NCBI GenBank assembly: GCA_001683825.1
Contig: LXTR01000059.1
Span: 1 to 64,000 of the forward strand
DNA from: Flavobacteriaceae bacterium CP2B
GTDB taxonomy: Bacteria > Bacteroidota > Bacteroidia > Flavobacteriales > Flavobacteriaceae
Direction of reading: 5' to 3'
Length of the DNA stretch: 64,000 bases
This document shows, piece by piece, positions 25,337-34,551 of this stretch. The notes under the pieces were generated by a model that was not told the origin of the DNA, ran no database searches, and saw only the letters and a list, made by a program, of their open reading frames with translations. The position numbers and the translations under genes are program-made. How positions within the stretch are numbered: the stretch's first letter is position 1; the number at the start of each line of letters is the position of its first letter.

Positions 25337-26611
25337 ATGCGAACTGACACCACTTTTGCGGTCATTTTCTACCTCCGAAGAAAGAATTCCAACCCGGAGG
25401 ACGCCTATATCTTTGCCAGGATCACTGTCAATTTAAAGCGGGCAGAGATCAGTATAAAAAGGTCTATAAAAGTAAAGGACTGGGATAGCTTTCGCTGTCG
25501 GCCTAAACCCTTAAATCAGAATTTAAAGTTATTGAACAGCTACCTGGACGAAGTTTATGGGCAAATTTTGGATGCCCATAAACAACTCGTCCAGGAGCTC
25601 AAATATATTACCGCTCAGGCCATAAAGGCCCGGTATCTCGGAGAAGATGGCCAGCATAAGACCTTGCGCCAGCTTATTGAATACCACAATAAGAACATGA
25701 AGTCTGTGCTGTCACCCGGTACTATGAAAAATTATTACACTACTGAAAAGTATCTTGTCAGTTTTACTCAGGAAGTTTTGAATACTAACGACATCCACCT
25801 CAAGCAATTGGATTATCGCTTTATTCTGGATTTCGAATATTACGTCCGCAACTACCAGCCACGTACAAAAAGAAAGACCTGCTCTAACAATGGCACCATG
25901 AAACACATGGCCCGGCTATGCAAGATGGTACATTTGGCGGTGAAGATGGAGTGGTTGGAAAGAGATCCATTTCAACGATACAAATTACGCATAGAGAAAA
26001 CGGAACGAAGTTTCCCGAACCAGCGGGAAATGGACCTTATAGAAGACACCACGTTCAGGCGGATCGGGTATGAACGGGTCAAGGATGTTTTTCTTTTTGC
26101 CTGCTACACCGGTTTGTCCTATGGAGATATCCTTACGCTTACGCATAAACACTTGGTGAGAGGCATTGATGGGAATACCTGGATCTATACCACACGCGCC
26201 AAAACCCGTGAAAGTATAAAGATCCCTTTACTACCGAAAGCCAACGAAATCCTGAACAAATACCTGGATGCTTTCTGGCCCGGTAAAGTAGACCATTTAT
26301 TACCCGTCTACACCAACCAAAAAACCAATACCTACTTAAAAGAGATCGCCCGGGCCTGTGGCATTCACAAGAAAGTTACATTCCATGTTGCCAGGCATAC
26401 CTTTGCCACGACTGTGACCCTATCTAATGGAGTTCCAATAGAGACCGTCTCAAAATTATTGGGACATACCAAATTATCCACGACACAAATCTATGCCAGG
26501 GTGCTTCAGAAGAAGGTAGGAGAAGATATGGGCCATTTAATTTCCCTGTACAGGGAGAAACAACGATTTAAAGAAAACCAGCGCTCAGATGATTTCATAT
26601 ATGGTCATTAA
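25337..26611 (+). CDS. Tyrosine recombinase/integrase of Bacteroidota mobile-element type
   Basis: 424 residues from the ATG at 25337 (MRTDTTFAVIFYLRRK); a TTG 24 nt earlier is less likely. Layout: N-terminal arm-binding domain (about 1-85), SAM-like core-binding domain (about 100-200), catalytic domain (about 215-400). Catalytic residues seen: Lys in KTRESIKIPL, HVARH (H-x-x-R), GHTKLSTTQIYARV with the nucleophilic Tyr. The first Arg of the catalytic set is replaced: the box reads YTGLSYGDILTLT, with Ser where most integrases have Arg, as in IntDOT of CTnDOT. It lies next to tRNA-Pro and is the likely enzyme that inserted the accessory region. Confidence 0.93.
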   Translation: MRTDTTFAVIFYLRRKNSNPEDAYIFARITVNLKRAEISIKRSIKVKDWDSFRCRPKPLNQNLKLLNSYLDEVYGQILDAHKQLVQELKYITAQAIKARYLGEDGQHKTLRQLIEYHNKNMKSVLSPGTMKNYYTTEKYLVSFTQEVLNTNDIHLKQLDYRFILDFEYYVRNYQPRTKRKTCSNNGTMKHMARLCKMVHLAVKMEWLERDPFQRYKLRIEKTERSFPNQREMDLIEDTTFRRIGYERVKDVFLFACYTGLSYGDILTLTHKHLVRGIDGNTWIYTTRAKTRESIKIPLLPKANEILNKYLDAFWPGKVDHLLPVYTNQKTNTYLKEIARACGIHKKVTFHVARHTFATTVTLSNGVPIETVSKLLGHTKLSTTQIYARVLQKKVGEDMGHLISLYREKQRFKENQRSDDFIYGH

Positions 26612-26703
26612 ATCCATAAATCCAATTCTCTTTTATTTTCATGCGCTTCGCTTTGAAAGTTCTTTTGATTTGTTGTGCAAATTTTATAATGAACAGCAAG
26701 AGA

Positions 26704-26893
26704 GCAACACGGCTTGCCGTGTTGCATTTGATTTTTACATTTTTAAACCATTGATGTACAATGGTTTAAAAGAAAAGACTTAAAAGTCTTATGGTCCATG
26801 ATTGCGCCATTGTTGACCCATGATTGGTCCATTCATGGACCATAGTGGGCCATAAAGGCCGGGAGACACTGTAAATAGTGGAAAATCCATGGA
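26704..26893. repeat. Cluster of perfect inverted repeats downstream of the integrase
   Basis: Within 190 nt: GCAACACGGC-tt-GCCGTGTTGC (26704-26725, possibly the integrase terminator); TTTAAACCATTG-atgta-CAATGGTTTAAA (26742-26770); AAGACTT-aa-AAGTCTT (26775-26790); TGGTCCAT-tc-ATGGACCA (26825-26842); TCCATGGA (26886-26893). The 9-mer CCATGATTG is also repeated directly (26796-26804 and 26818-26826). No gene is seen in 26612-27120. Such density suggests a recombination or replication site, or stacked operators. Confidence 0.7.
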
Positions 26894-27120
26894 CTATAGT
26901 AAGTCGTTTACTTATAGTTGATGCAAAATTATTTTTTGCCTCGCCAGTAGTATTAGTTTTAGTAAGGTTTGGGACAAAACAGTCATGCAATAAGTATGAT
27001 GCACAAACGAAACTTCTGTAATCCATTTAACTGCTGGTTCGTTGCGTCGGTTTCTATAATTTGTCTGAATAATAGACTGATATTTTTCTAAAAATAGGAT
27101 CCCCTAAATCTGAAACTTGA

Positions 27121-27604
27121 ATGAGCAATAAAATCAGCATCCCGGACGAGATTATTACCAGCAAGATCTACCTGATACGTGACCATAAGGTCATGTTAGA
27201 CCGGGCTCAAGCCGATTTTTAAGGATTGAAGACCAGAGTGTTAAAGCAGGCGATACGCAGGATTAAGAATCGTTTCCCCGAGGATTTTAATGTTTGAAAT
27301 GGACAGCGATGAATCGGAAAACTGGAGATCACAATTTGTGATCTCCAATAAAGATTGGAAAGGATTGCGCTATGCCCCTTTTTGTTTCACTGAACATGGC
27401 GTCCTGATACTATCTAGTGTTTTGAAAAGTGACAGAGCCATTGCCGTAAATACTCAAATTATCTGAGTTTTTACAAAAATCCGGGAAATGCTCGTGGATA
27501 GCATAATTATCCGGTTGGAGATGGAGGCGATAAAAAGGAAACTTACCAATCAATCCAAAAACATTGAACTTGTTTTCTATAATCTCGATGAACTTCTTGA
27601 ATAA
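27121..27604 (+). pseudogene. ORF6N-domain (KilA-N type) protein, decayed
   Basis: The reading starts MSNKISIPDEIITSKIYLIR, the start of ORF6N-domain proteins common in Bacteroidota mobile elements, and continues DHKVMLDRAQADF, RVLKQAIRRIKNRFPEDF, WKGLRYAPFCFTEHGVLIL-like and NIELVFYNLDELLE. In-frame stops (TAA near 27220, TGA near 27465) and a frame change around 27295 break it. The intact family is about 170-180 residues, so the remnant spans nearly the whole gene. Function in the family is unclear (phage antirepressor-like DNA binding). Confidence 0.85.
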
Positions 27605-28079
27605 ATTTGCCGACTAAAGCGCGACCGAAGATTGGTGGTAAAAGAGGATAATTTTAATCCATCATAAACCAAAGACAATTAGATAAATCTTTGAATTTCC
27701 TTAACCATATAGACCTTTCTATTTTTTTTATTTCCTCCCCGCAACCACCGATATATTGGATAACAGCCAACCAAAAAGTTAATGCACATAAAACTTGTGC
27801 CGCAAGGCATGCTTTTGTCTTAGCCACCTAAAGATGGGACAGAAATTTCAATATGGTTTAGAAGAGATTAAGAATTAACGATCAAACCAGAGGACAAACA
27901 GGCCCCTTCCCCAGCCATTTATATCCGGTACTTCCTTTAAGTTTGTCAAATCCTGGCACCCGATCACCATCCTTATCTATCTCATTCCCATTTTTCTTCC
28001 CGGATTATAAACAAAGCTACCTTACCTTTGAATCAAAGAATGGAGTTTACTTTAACTAACCCATATAACTTTAGAAATT
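27605..28079. other. 475-nt intergenic stretch
   Basis: No gene, RNA or repeat that I can support. It is AT-rich and separates the ORF6N relic from the small membrane protein. Confidence 0.4.
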
Positions 28080-28283
28080 ATGAACAAGACAATTAAACTG
28101 ATTTTGGTTATCGCAGGCATTGTACTTCTGGGCTATGGTATTTATACCCTGGCGGTACCAGAGACGGTGTTGAGCATTGGTTCCCTGGATATTAAGGCTA
28201 AGGATGACAACAATGCCTATATAACCATAGGATTAGGCCTAATTGCTCTGCTTATTGGTGTAATTGGAGGCAGAAAATCTTAA
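28080..28283 (+). CDS. Small two-helix membrane protein
   Basis: 67 residues: one helix at the N-terminus (LILVIAGIVLLGYGIYTLA), a short polar loop (SLDIKAKDDNNAY) and a second helix (ITIGLGLIALLIGVIGG) ending in RKS. This hairpin form is common among small inner-membrane proteins in stress-related islands. It is not recognised as a named family. An orphan hairpin terminator lies 177 nt downstream. Confidence 0.75.
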   Translation: MNKTIKLILVIAGIVLLGYGIYTLAVPETVLSIGSLDIKAKDDNNAYITIGLGLIALLIGVIGGRKS

Positions 28284-28459
28284 TATTATCTGGGTGCTGA
28301 AGCCCTTGATTGGAATTATTAATAGGCTAATTGAAGTACCATTATTTCATGAGATGAATGAAGTATTTTCAGAATGAAGGTCAACCGTATAAATAAGGGA
28401 TTACTCCCATGCCAATAATACTAATCCTATTCATTTCGGCCTAAGTAAAGATGTTTAAG

Positions 28460-28490
28460 AGCCAGGAGCACCTATTTTCCTGGCTTTTTA
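28460..28490 (+). terminator. Hairpin terminator downstream of the two-helix protein
   Basis: AGCCAGGA / TCCTGGCT, an 8-bp stem with a 10-nt loop followed by TTTTTA. It is far enough from the gene end (177 nt) to leave room for a 3' UTR or small RNA. Confidence 0.7.
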
Positions 28491-28631
28491 TTTGCAGTAC
28501 TGCGCCAATTCTTAATTTGCCAATAGCTTTCCAAAAGTCACTTAATGGCAATTATGTAACAATCATTCTAAATGCTGTAACATATTATGGCCGAATTGGT
28601 CGCAACTTTGCATCAGTAACTTAACTTAAAA

Positions 28632-28793
28632 ATGAAATTTATGGGAAATTTGTTATATCTAGTGGCTGTTGTGCTAGTTATTGGATGGGTTTTAGGATTC
28701 TTTGTCTATAGTGCTGGTGGGATAATCCACATATTATTGGTCGTCGCGGTAATTGCCATACTTTTCAGGCTTATAAGTGGAAGAGGATTGTAG
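28632..28793 (+). CDS. lmo0937-family small membrane protein
   Basis: 53 residues: MKFMGNLLYLVAVVLVIGW, then LGFFVYSAGGIIHILLVVAV and a basic end LISGRGL. The "hhWhhGFxxYxAGGIIHhLLhhAhhAhhhRhh" pattern is that of the lmo0937 family (about 50 residues, two helices, function unknown, often stress-induced). An ATG three codons in (MGNLLY) is an equally likely start, as it matches the second copy in this window (33146-33301). CAACTTTG at 28603-28610, one base off TAnnTTTG, may be its -7 box. Confidence 0.85.
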   Translation: MKFMGNLLYLVAVVLVIGWVLGFFVYSAGGIIHILLVVAVIAILFRLISGRGL

Positions 28794-29486
28794 ATTTTAC
28801 GGCAAAAACGGGGATAATGGCAGTGACAATCAAGTTTATTTTATGGTACAATCAATGTGAAATTGAGCAATTTACCGGGCGTTGAAGGGGAGTATCTAAG
28901 GTTACCTTGATTGCCTTTCTTTTTGCACAAGTGAATAGAACAAGAACGAAAGTAAGGAGTGAAATTGACGGAAGAACAATAAAAGGTACTAGTGAATTTC
29001 ACCAATTGACAAAATGACACCAGGGGCAAAATATACTTTTTTAATAATTATGGGATTCTGTCCATTTATAAGTAGCCTGTTAAATGATTATACTTTAGGT
29101 TTTTTTCTCGTATCTACTTGTCATTTCATATATGCAATAGCACTATTAGGTTCTAGACATAACTCCACGAAAATACCTGCGATATCTTTGAATATTTGCA
29201 AATTACCGGCGTCCGAAAATCAATTCCTTCTATAAACAAAAGCCATAACTCCTTAACCATAGATGGCCATACAGATTATATAGGGGGTAATAATTGTAAA
29301 AGCACCTGAGAGCAACTCCCAATCCAAAATAACTATTTTTTGAAAGGTTAACACCGCAGCAGGTTTTTTGAGCTTTGCAATACCCATCTTATTTCAAAAG
29401 AAGTTTGTAGGGAGACATTAGAATGACACATAAAATAAAACAGGAATTCTATCAATAAATTTAATATTAATTTAAATCTAAATAAA
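28794..29486. other. 693-nt intergenic stretch
   Basis: Short frames exist on both strands (for example 29014-29235 plus, starting MTPGAKYTFLIIMG), but they lack convincing codon structure, family resemblance or promoters. Nothing supported here. Confidence 0.35.
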
Positions 29487-30149
29487 ATGAAAACAATAAA
29501 GTTAACACTGGCAGTAGTTGCTACTGCAGTAATGGTATCATCTTGTAAGGATGGTAAAGAAAATGTTGCCCAGAACAAGGTAGATAGGTTTAGCAGCTAT
29601 ATAGATTCTTTGAGCAATGTTGCGGCCAATGATATTGCCATGAATTGGGAAACTGTTGAGATTGATTATAATAAAAATAGGGCCGAAGCCAATGCGGCTG
29701 CAGAATCCATTAAAGAAAATTCTGAAATGCAGGCGTCTATTGATGCGTCAACTAAACAATATTTAGCTTATAAGGTGGAAGTTGATGCTGAAATCGCCAG
29801 GAGAGAAATAGCCAATTCAAAATTGATGATGCAACAGTCCTTATTAGGAAAAAGTTTTAACGGCGAGGACATGACCTTTAACTGGATTGATAAAGACAAT
29901 ATTTTAAGTGTTTATGACAACTTTGTCTCTACAGTTGCAACAAATAAAGATTCATACTCAAGGGAAGATTGGGACGAAATTAAAATGCTGTATGAGGCTA
30001 TTGATACAAGAAAAAACACCGTAGAAAAAGAAGGCTTAACAAGCGCTGACAATAGAAAAATTGCTGGGTTGAAATTGAAGTTTGCCCCAATGTATACATT
30101 TAATAGAATGGGAGCCAAAGCAGACGAAAACGCGGCAGCTAAACAATAA
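29487..30149 (+). CDS. Helical lipoprotein of unknown function
   Basis: 220 residues. The signal MKTIKLTLAVVATAVMVSSC ends in a lipobox Cys at 20. The mature part is strongly helical and polar (RFSSYIDSLSNVAANDIAMNWETVEIDY..., KYLAYKVEV-like repeats), with a second part containing DNILSVYDNFVSTVATNKDSYSREDWDEIKMLYEALD-type residues. It resembles coiled lipoproteins of Bacteroidota stress loci; I do not assign a family. It is probably exported to the outer membrane. The next gene starts 8 nt after its stop, so the two form an operon. Confidence 0.85.
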   Translation: MKTIKLTLAVVATAVMVSSCKDGKENVAQNKVDRFSSYIDSLSNVAANDIAMNWETVEIDYNKNRAEANAAAESIKENSEMQASIDASTKQYLAYKVEVDAEIARREIANSKLMMQQSLLGKSFNGEDMTFNWIDKDNILSVYDNFVSTVATNKDSYSREDWDEIKMLYEAIDTRKNTVEKEGLTSADNRKIAGLKLKFAPMYTFNRMGAKADENAAAKQ

Positions 30150-30157
30150 TTAGAAAA

Positions 30158-30649
30158 ATGAACAAATATTTTATAACAGCCATAGTCCTATTATTTGCGG
30201 GTGCCTCATTAAGCGCCCAGGAAATATCAAAAAACGCCCTGGGATTACGATTAGGGGATAACGATGGTTTTGGAGGTGAAATATCCTACCAGGCCGGCCT
30301 TAGTAACAGCCATAGACTAGAATTGGATCTGGGTTGGAGGGACGGAAAAAATTATGATGGATTTAAACTGGCTGGTTTACACCAATGGGTTTGGCCTATT
30401 GATAATGGTTTTAATTGGTACGCCGGTATTGGTGGTGGCCTGGGATCCTATAGTTTTAATAACAATAATGGCAATGATTTTACAGACACTTTTGTATTTG
30501 CCGCCGGTGATATAGGAATAGAATACAATTTCGATATTCCGCTATTAATTTCATTGGACTTTAGACCTGAACTTGGTTTTGGCAATGAAATTTATGATAA
30601 TAATGATTTAGACTTTGATATTGCTCTAGGTATAAGATACCAGTTTTAA
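30158..30649 (+). CDS. Small outer-membrane beta-barrel protein
   Basis: 163 residues; signal peptide (about 1-20, cleaved after SLSA). The mature protein is a run of amphipathic strands: ALGLRLGDNDGFGGEISYQAG, HRLELDLGWRDG, FNWYAGIGGGLGSYSF, FVFAAGDIGIEYNF, ISLDFRPELGFG and FDIALGIRYQF, ending with a C-terminal Phe. This is an eight-strand OmpA/OmpW-like barrel. It is coupled to the lipoprotein upstream and followed by a terminator. Confidence 0.88.
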   Translation: MNKYFITAIVLLFAGASLSAQEISKNALGLRLGDNDGFGGEISYQAGLSNSHRLELDLGWRDGKNYDGFKLAGLHQWVWPIDNGFNWYAGIGGGLGSYSFNNNNGNDFTDTFVFAAGDIGIEYNFDIPLLISLDFRPELGFGNEIYDNNDLDFDIALGIRYQF

Positions 30650-30691
30650 AAGTACCAGGAAGTATCTCATATTCCGGGTAAATCGAAAAAT

Positions 30692-30719
30692 AGCAGGGGG
30701 CGACTCCTGCTTTTTTTTT
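30692..30719 (+). terminator. Terminator of the lipoprotein-barrel operon
   Basis: AGCAGG / CCTGCT stem (6 bp) with an 8-nt loop and nine T. Confidence 0.88.
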
Positions 30720-31204
30720 GCAAATTTTATTTTGCACAACGATGAAAAATGATAATTTATGTGTAGGATAAATTAGTAAAACAATTCAATGCAGCGAAAA
30801 TCAACAGACCATCCGTTTATAAAGTGTTACAATGGATCTTTAGTGGAAGATTGCCTGAACAGCAATTGGCTATGTTCCCTGGAAGTCACACAGCAGAATG
30901 TTGTAAAAAAGGTATAATGGCTTTTCTCTGACAAATAGTTCACAATGAGTGATGGACCCTGGTACGTGCATTGATAACATTTAAAATAGCTGGGAATCTA
31001 TATGTATGAACCGGCACATAATTTGGAAGGTAATGGATAAGCCGCGTCAAATGGCAACATCAATGCCGGTGATTTGATGACAATGGGTTCCGATTACAGC
31101 TTTGATATGCCAGATGGAAGTGATCAGCTGGCCTCAAATAGGCTCTTCTCATGACCTGGTAAGAGAAAAGTTTTTCAGTAACGAGATTGTGCAGCTTTCG
31201 GTAA
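30720..31204. other. 485-nt stretch with possible coding debris
   Basis: No intact gene. A stop-flanked frame at about 31041-31155 reads ASNGNINAGDLMTMGSDYSFD, which has the look of decayed coding sequence, but I cannot name a family. It abuts the left end of the IS256-type element. Confidence 0.35.
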
Positions 31205-31233
31205 GGACTATCTCATAAACTGTGTAACTAGAA

Positions 31234-31265
31234 AATAGCGGGGGCCAGCCCCCGCTATTTTTTTA
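31234..31265 (+). terminator. Strong hairpin just inside the left IS end
   Basis: A 12-bp perfect stem AATAGCGGGGGC / GCCCCCGCTATT with a 2-nt loop, followed by T6. It would stop outside transcription from entering the transposase gene. Confidence 0.85.
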
Positions 31266-31285
31266 ACTTTAAATTTTACGCAGTA

Positions 31286-32484
31286 ATGAACAAAGAAGAT
31301 TTATTTAACGATGAATTTCTGAAGCAATTCAAGACGGGCGATGAGCTCAACGGTTTTTTAAAAGAATTGCAGAAGCGAGGCATTGAAAAAATGCTCGAGG
31401 GAGAGCTCGATGGTCATCTGGACTATGAAAAGCACGAGCGTTCCTCCAATTCCAATACCCGCAACGGGTATTCCAACAAAAAGGTACGTACCTCCTTCGG
31501 GGAATCCCAGATCCAGGTCCCCAGGGACCGGGAGGCCACCTTCAACCCCATGATTGTTCCCAAACGGGGCAATATGGTCGATGGGATTGAAAACGTGATT
31601 GTATCCCTCTATGCCAAGGGAATGAGCAATAGCGATATTGAGGAGCAGATACGGGAAGTCTACAATTTTGATGTGTCTACCTCCACCATCTCGCGGATCA
31701 CGGAAAAGGTAGCCGGTGATACAGTTGCCTGGCAAAACCGTCCTCTGGAGCCGGTCTATCTGATCGTCTGGATGGATGGGGTCGTCTTTAAGGTCAGGGA
31801 GAACTCCAAGGAGGTCAATAAGACGGTCTACGTAGCCGTAGGGCTTCTCAGGGACGGCCGCGAAAGGAAGTCTTGGGCCTCTGGTTGGGCAAGAGTGAAT
31901 CGGCAGCCTTCTGGATGTCTGTGCTAACCGATATGAAGGCCCGGGGCACCGAAGACATCCTGATCACGGCCACTGATAACCTCAATGGCTTTACCGAGAC
32001 CATCCGCAATGTCTTTCCTGAATCCAAAACCCAAATCTGTGTGGTGCATCAGATCCGCAACGCCTGCCGGTATGTGGTCTGGAAAGACAAGAAGGCTTTT
32101 ACCGCCGATATGAAGGGGATTTATAATGCCCCCAATGAGCAGGCCGCCAGAGGCGCTCTGGAGGATTTTGCACGGAACTGGGAGGGCAAGTACTCCTACG
32201 CTGTAAAGAGTTGGAGGGACAATTGGGAAGACCTCACTGTCTTTTTCGAGTTCCCCCTGGAGATCCGAAAAATCATCTATACCACTAATTTAATTGAGAA
32301 TCTCAATGGGAAGATCCGAAGGTACACCAAAAACAAACTCTCATTCCCCACCGACGATGCGGTAATGAAATCTGTATATTTGGCAGTACGGGAGGCCACC
32401 AAGAAGTGGTCGATGCCTATCAGGGACTGGGGCATCATCCTGAATCAGTTCCTGACGATCTATGAAAAAAGGGTCCAACTTTAG
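31286..32484 (+). pseudogene. IS256-family (mutator-type) transposase, frameshifted
   Basis: Two overlapping frames make up one transposase. The first (31286-31927) holds the N-terminal region and the first catalytic Asp (YLIVWMDGVVFKV); the second (31873-32484) holds [16 protein letters not shown] (second Asp), the helical insert with [13 protein letters not shown], and [14 protein letters not shown] with the catalytic Glu. The break is at about 31861-31870, where CGC-GAAAGG-AAG carries two extra bases against the expected [13 protein letters not shown]. Intact length would be about 395 residues. Everything else is well preserved, so the inactivation is recent or a sequencing slip. Confidence 0.9.
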
Positions 32485-32610
32485 ATAAAGTTAAACCCTC
32501 GCTATTTTAACTTACACACTTTACGGGATAGTGTCGGTCATTACTGGACACCGCAAATGAAAAATCCCTATTTCTAGGGATTCCACATATATAAATCAAA
32601 TCGATAGAAC

Positions 32611-33084
32611 TTATTCGATACTATCAAATTCGTCAACCATAAAGAAGTCTCTGTCCGCGATATTCGCAAAATAGATTCCCTTGCCCATAATGTATTCCAT
32701 TATTCTATTATCAACATTTATTGTAAAGCCTTTCTCATTGGACTCTAGTTTAAAAGTGTCTGCCACCTGCTTGTCATATTTTAAGGCTATAATTCTATTG
32801 TCCCTTGGATTGGAATTATTTGTAACAGTAATGAGTTTCGATACTTTGACAGGAGTACTTATCCTGTCTTTATCAATTTTTCCGATATCCGCAATGTCAA
32901 ATTTTGCATTGTAATTTCGGCTCTCTTGTACCTTAACATAATACGGCATTTTAACTCCTTCTTTTATGTAGTTGAAGGTACTTGTAGTGGTTGAGTTCAG
33001 CGTGCCCGTATGGTCATTTTGGGCCTGTACTTGTGTCATGGCAAGTAGGCATATCATACTGGCAATGAGTATTGAATTTTTCAT
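32611..33084 (-). CDS. Secreted hypothetical protein
   Basis: 157 residues with a signal peptide (about 1-21, cleaved after QVQA). The mature part (GTLNSTTTSTFNYIKEGVKMPY, then KVSKLITVTNNSNPRDNR and MEYIMGKGIYFANI) looks like a single beta-rich domain. No family recognised. It is in the same direction as the lmo0937-type and coiled-coil genes and follows them, so the three may form one transcript. Probably periplasmic. Confidence 0.8.
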   Translation of the reverse strand: MKNSILIASMICLLAMTQVQAQNDHTGTLNSTTTSTFNYIKEGVKMPYYVKVQESRNYNAKFDIADIGKIDKDRISTPVKVSKLITVTNNSNPRDNRIIALKYDKQVADTFKLESNEKGFTINVDNRIMEYIMGKGIYFANIADRDFFMVDEFDSIE

Positions 33085-33145
33085 GTTCTTGTTTTTAAGG
33101 ATTTCTGTTTGATGTATGGATATATTTCCATAGTGATTTCCATGG

Positions 33146-33301
33146 TTATATGGATTTCTTTCCTTGAACCATACGCATTATAATCGCAGTGATTGCAATG
33201 AACAGTAAAACGTGAATGATTCCTCCCGCATTATACCCTAGAAAACCAATGGCCCAAGCAATAATCAATATCACGGCAACTGTGTAAAGTAGATTACCCA
33301 T
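33146..33301 (-). CDS. lmo0937-family small membrane protein, second copy
   Basis: 51 residues, MGNLLYTVAVILIIAWAIGF then LGYNAGGIIHVLLFIAITAI and a basic end. It aligns end to end with the protein at 28632-28793 (MGNLLY, W, GF, Y-x-AGGIIH, LL). Function unknown; members are two-helix inner-membrane proteins. It starts 20 nt after the stop of the coiled-coil lipoprotein. Confidence 0.85.
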   Translation of the reverse strand: MGNLLYTVAVILIIAWAIGFLGYNAGGIIHVLLFIAITAIIMRMVQGKKSI

Positions 33302-33321
33302 AATTTTTGTCTTAGTACAAA

Positions 33322-33792
33322 TTAATTTGTGTTATTTTTAGTCAGGTCTTCTAATGCTTTTCCCAAGTTGTCCATATCGTGGTCAAACTCGAGCTTAAAA
33401 GATTCCCATTCATTATCGCCATCTTCTTTGTAGTAGCTCATTTTTTCTTTCAGCGATTGATTTTTTTGCTCCAATAGGGCAAGTTCTTTTTCAAAATCCT
33501 CCTTGGCAGCATTGCTTTCCATCTTGGCCTTTTTCTTTAATTCGGCAATGATCTTTTCGTTTTCTGCAATTTTATTGTCCGATTCCAGTTTGAATGCTTC
33601 GTATTTAAGGACATATTCTTTCTTGGCCTGATCGAGGCTTTCTTTTGCATCAGCCAGATTTTCCTTGGCCTCAGCTGTTTTTGTTATAGCCTTGTTTTCG
33701 GTTGGCGATTTGCAGCCATTAAAAAAGATAATGGCAGAGGCAAAAGATGCCAATCCAAAAATCAGGGTTGATGTTTTTTTTCTGTAGTTCAT
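33322..33792 (-). CDS. Coiled-coil lipoprotein
   Basis: 156 residues. Signal MNYRKKTSTLIFGLASFASA leads to a lipobox (FFNGC, Cys at 27). The rest is nearly all charged helix with heptads: NLADAKESLDQAKKEYV, KIIAELKKKAKMESNAAKED, ELALLEQKNQSLKEKMSYYK. It resembles small YtxH/Lpp-like lipoproteins of stress loci but has no named family. CACCTTTG upstream (minus strand, near 33825) is one base off the -7 consensus. Confidence 0.82.
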   Translation of the reverse strand: MNYRKKTSTLIFGLASFASAIIFFNGCKSPTENKAITKTAEAKENLADAKESLDQAKKEYVLKYEAFKLESDNKIAENEKIIAELKKKAKMESNAAKEDFEKELALLEQKNQSLKEKMSYYKEDGDNEWESFKLEFDHDMDNLGKALEDLTKNNTN

Positions 33793-34551
33793 GATGAATA
33801 TTTTATGTGAAACATTTCACAGGACAAAGGTGACTCGATAACCATCGATAAGCCTTACTTATTAACTTATATTAGTTACATCATTCACACATTTGCATAG
33901 TGGCAGGCTCTGTATTCTTCTCAATCATTTTAATGATGGCATTTCCTGGAGTGGATGGTACAAGAATATAGTTGTGAAATTCTTGACAAATTCAGCAGTT
34001 ACCTTGGTGCTGGTATCTAAAAATCAAGTTGGAAAAACCCTAGGTTTTAATGGTAAACAGTATATCTAAAAACGTATTTATTTTTTGGTCATTGATATGC
34101 ATTATACAACGGATTCCAACGGCACTAGATTAATATATCAAAGTATCAAAACCATCGCTTTACATTTATAAAGAATATTAAACATTAGGTCGAATGGAAC
34201 ATCTTAATGACTACCTTTATGAGGATTCAATTTTATTGAAATCCTTTCTAAATCAATACTTTATAGCTGAATCAAAAAAGAGGATGTAAGCGCCTATTCA
34301 TCAATACTTCACAACTTTTTAGAAAACTTACATCAAAAACAGCATTTAGTCCTTTTTTGAACATTTTGGGTTTTATTGTTGGGTGTCTTCCAGAAATGCG
34401 AGGAGAATTTTGATCATGAAAACAGTACTTATATAAGCATTGCTCTACAAAAATTGACAGTTTTAAACGAAAAGTAAAAAATGATAGATAAAAAAAACCT
34501 GGAATTTACTAGTTATATTATCCATCGAGCATTCTCCAGAACTAAAAGCTC
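33793..34551. other. 759-nt intergenic stretch
   Basis: AT-rich. A 31-codon plus-strand frame at 34194-34289 (MEHLNDYLYEDSILLKSFLN...) has plausible composition but no known relative. It holds the divergent promoters of the coiled-coil gene and the GH130 gene; no clear box is visible for the latter. Confidence 0.4.

Larger units (their letters stand above)
31205..32535 (+). mobile_element. IS256-family insertion sequence
   Basis: About 1.33 kb. The ends are imperfect inverted repeats: left GGACTATCTCATAAACTGTG from 31205, right (read inward) GACACTATCCCGTAAAGTGTG, sharing ACTATC, TAAA and GTGTAA. Further in, AAAATAGCG occurs at both ends. Both flanks carry TCGGT (31198-31202 and 32534-32538), perhaps what remains of a target duplication. 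It encodes one frameshifted transposase. Confidence 0.85.

Noticed and set aside
31861-31875. Programmed frameshift in the IS256 transposase
   Set aside because: IS256-family transposases are normally made from one frame, and no slippery A6G-type heptamer is seen; it is more likely a mutation.
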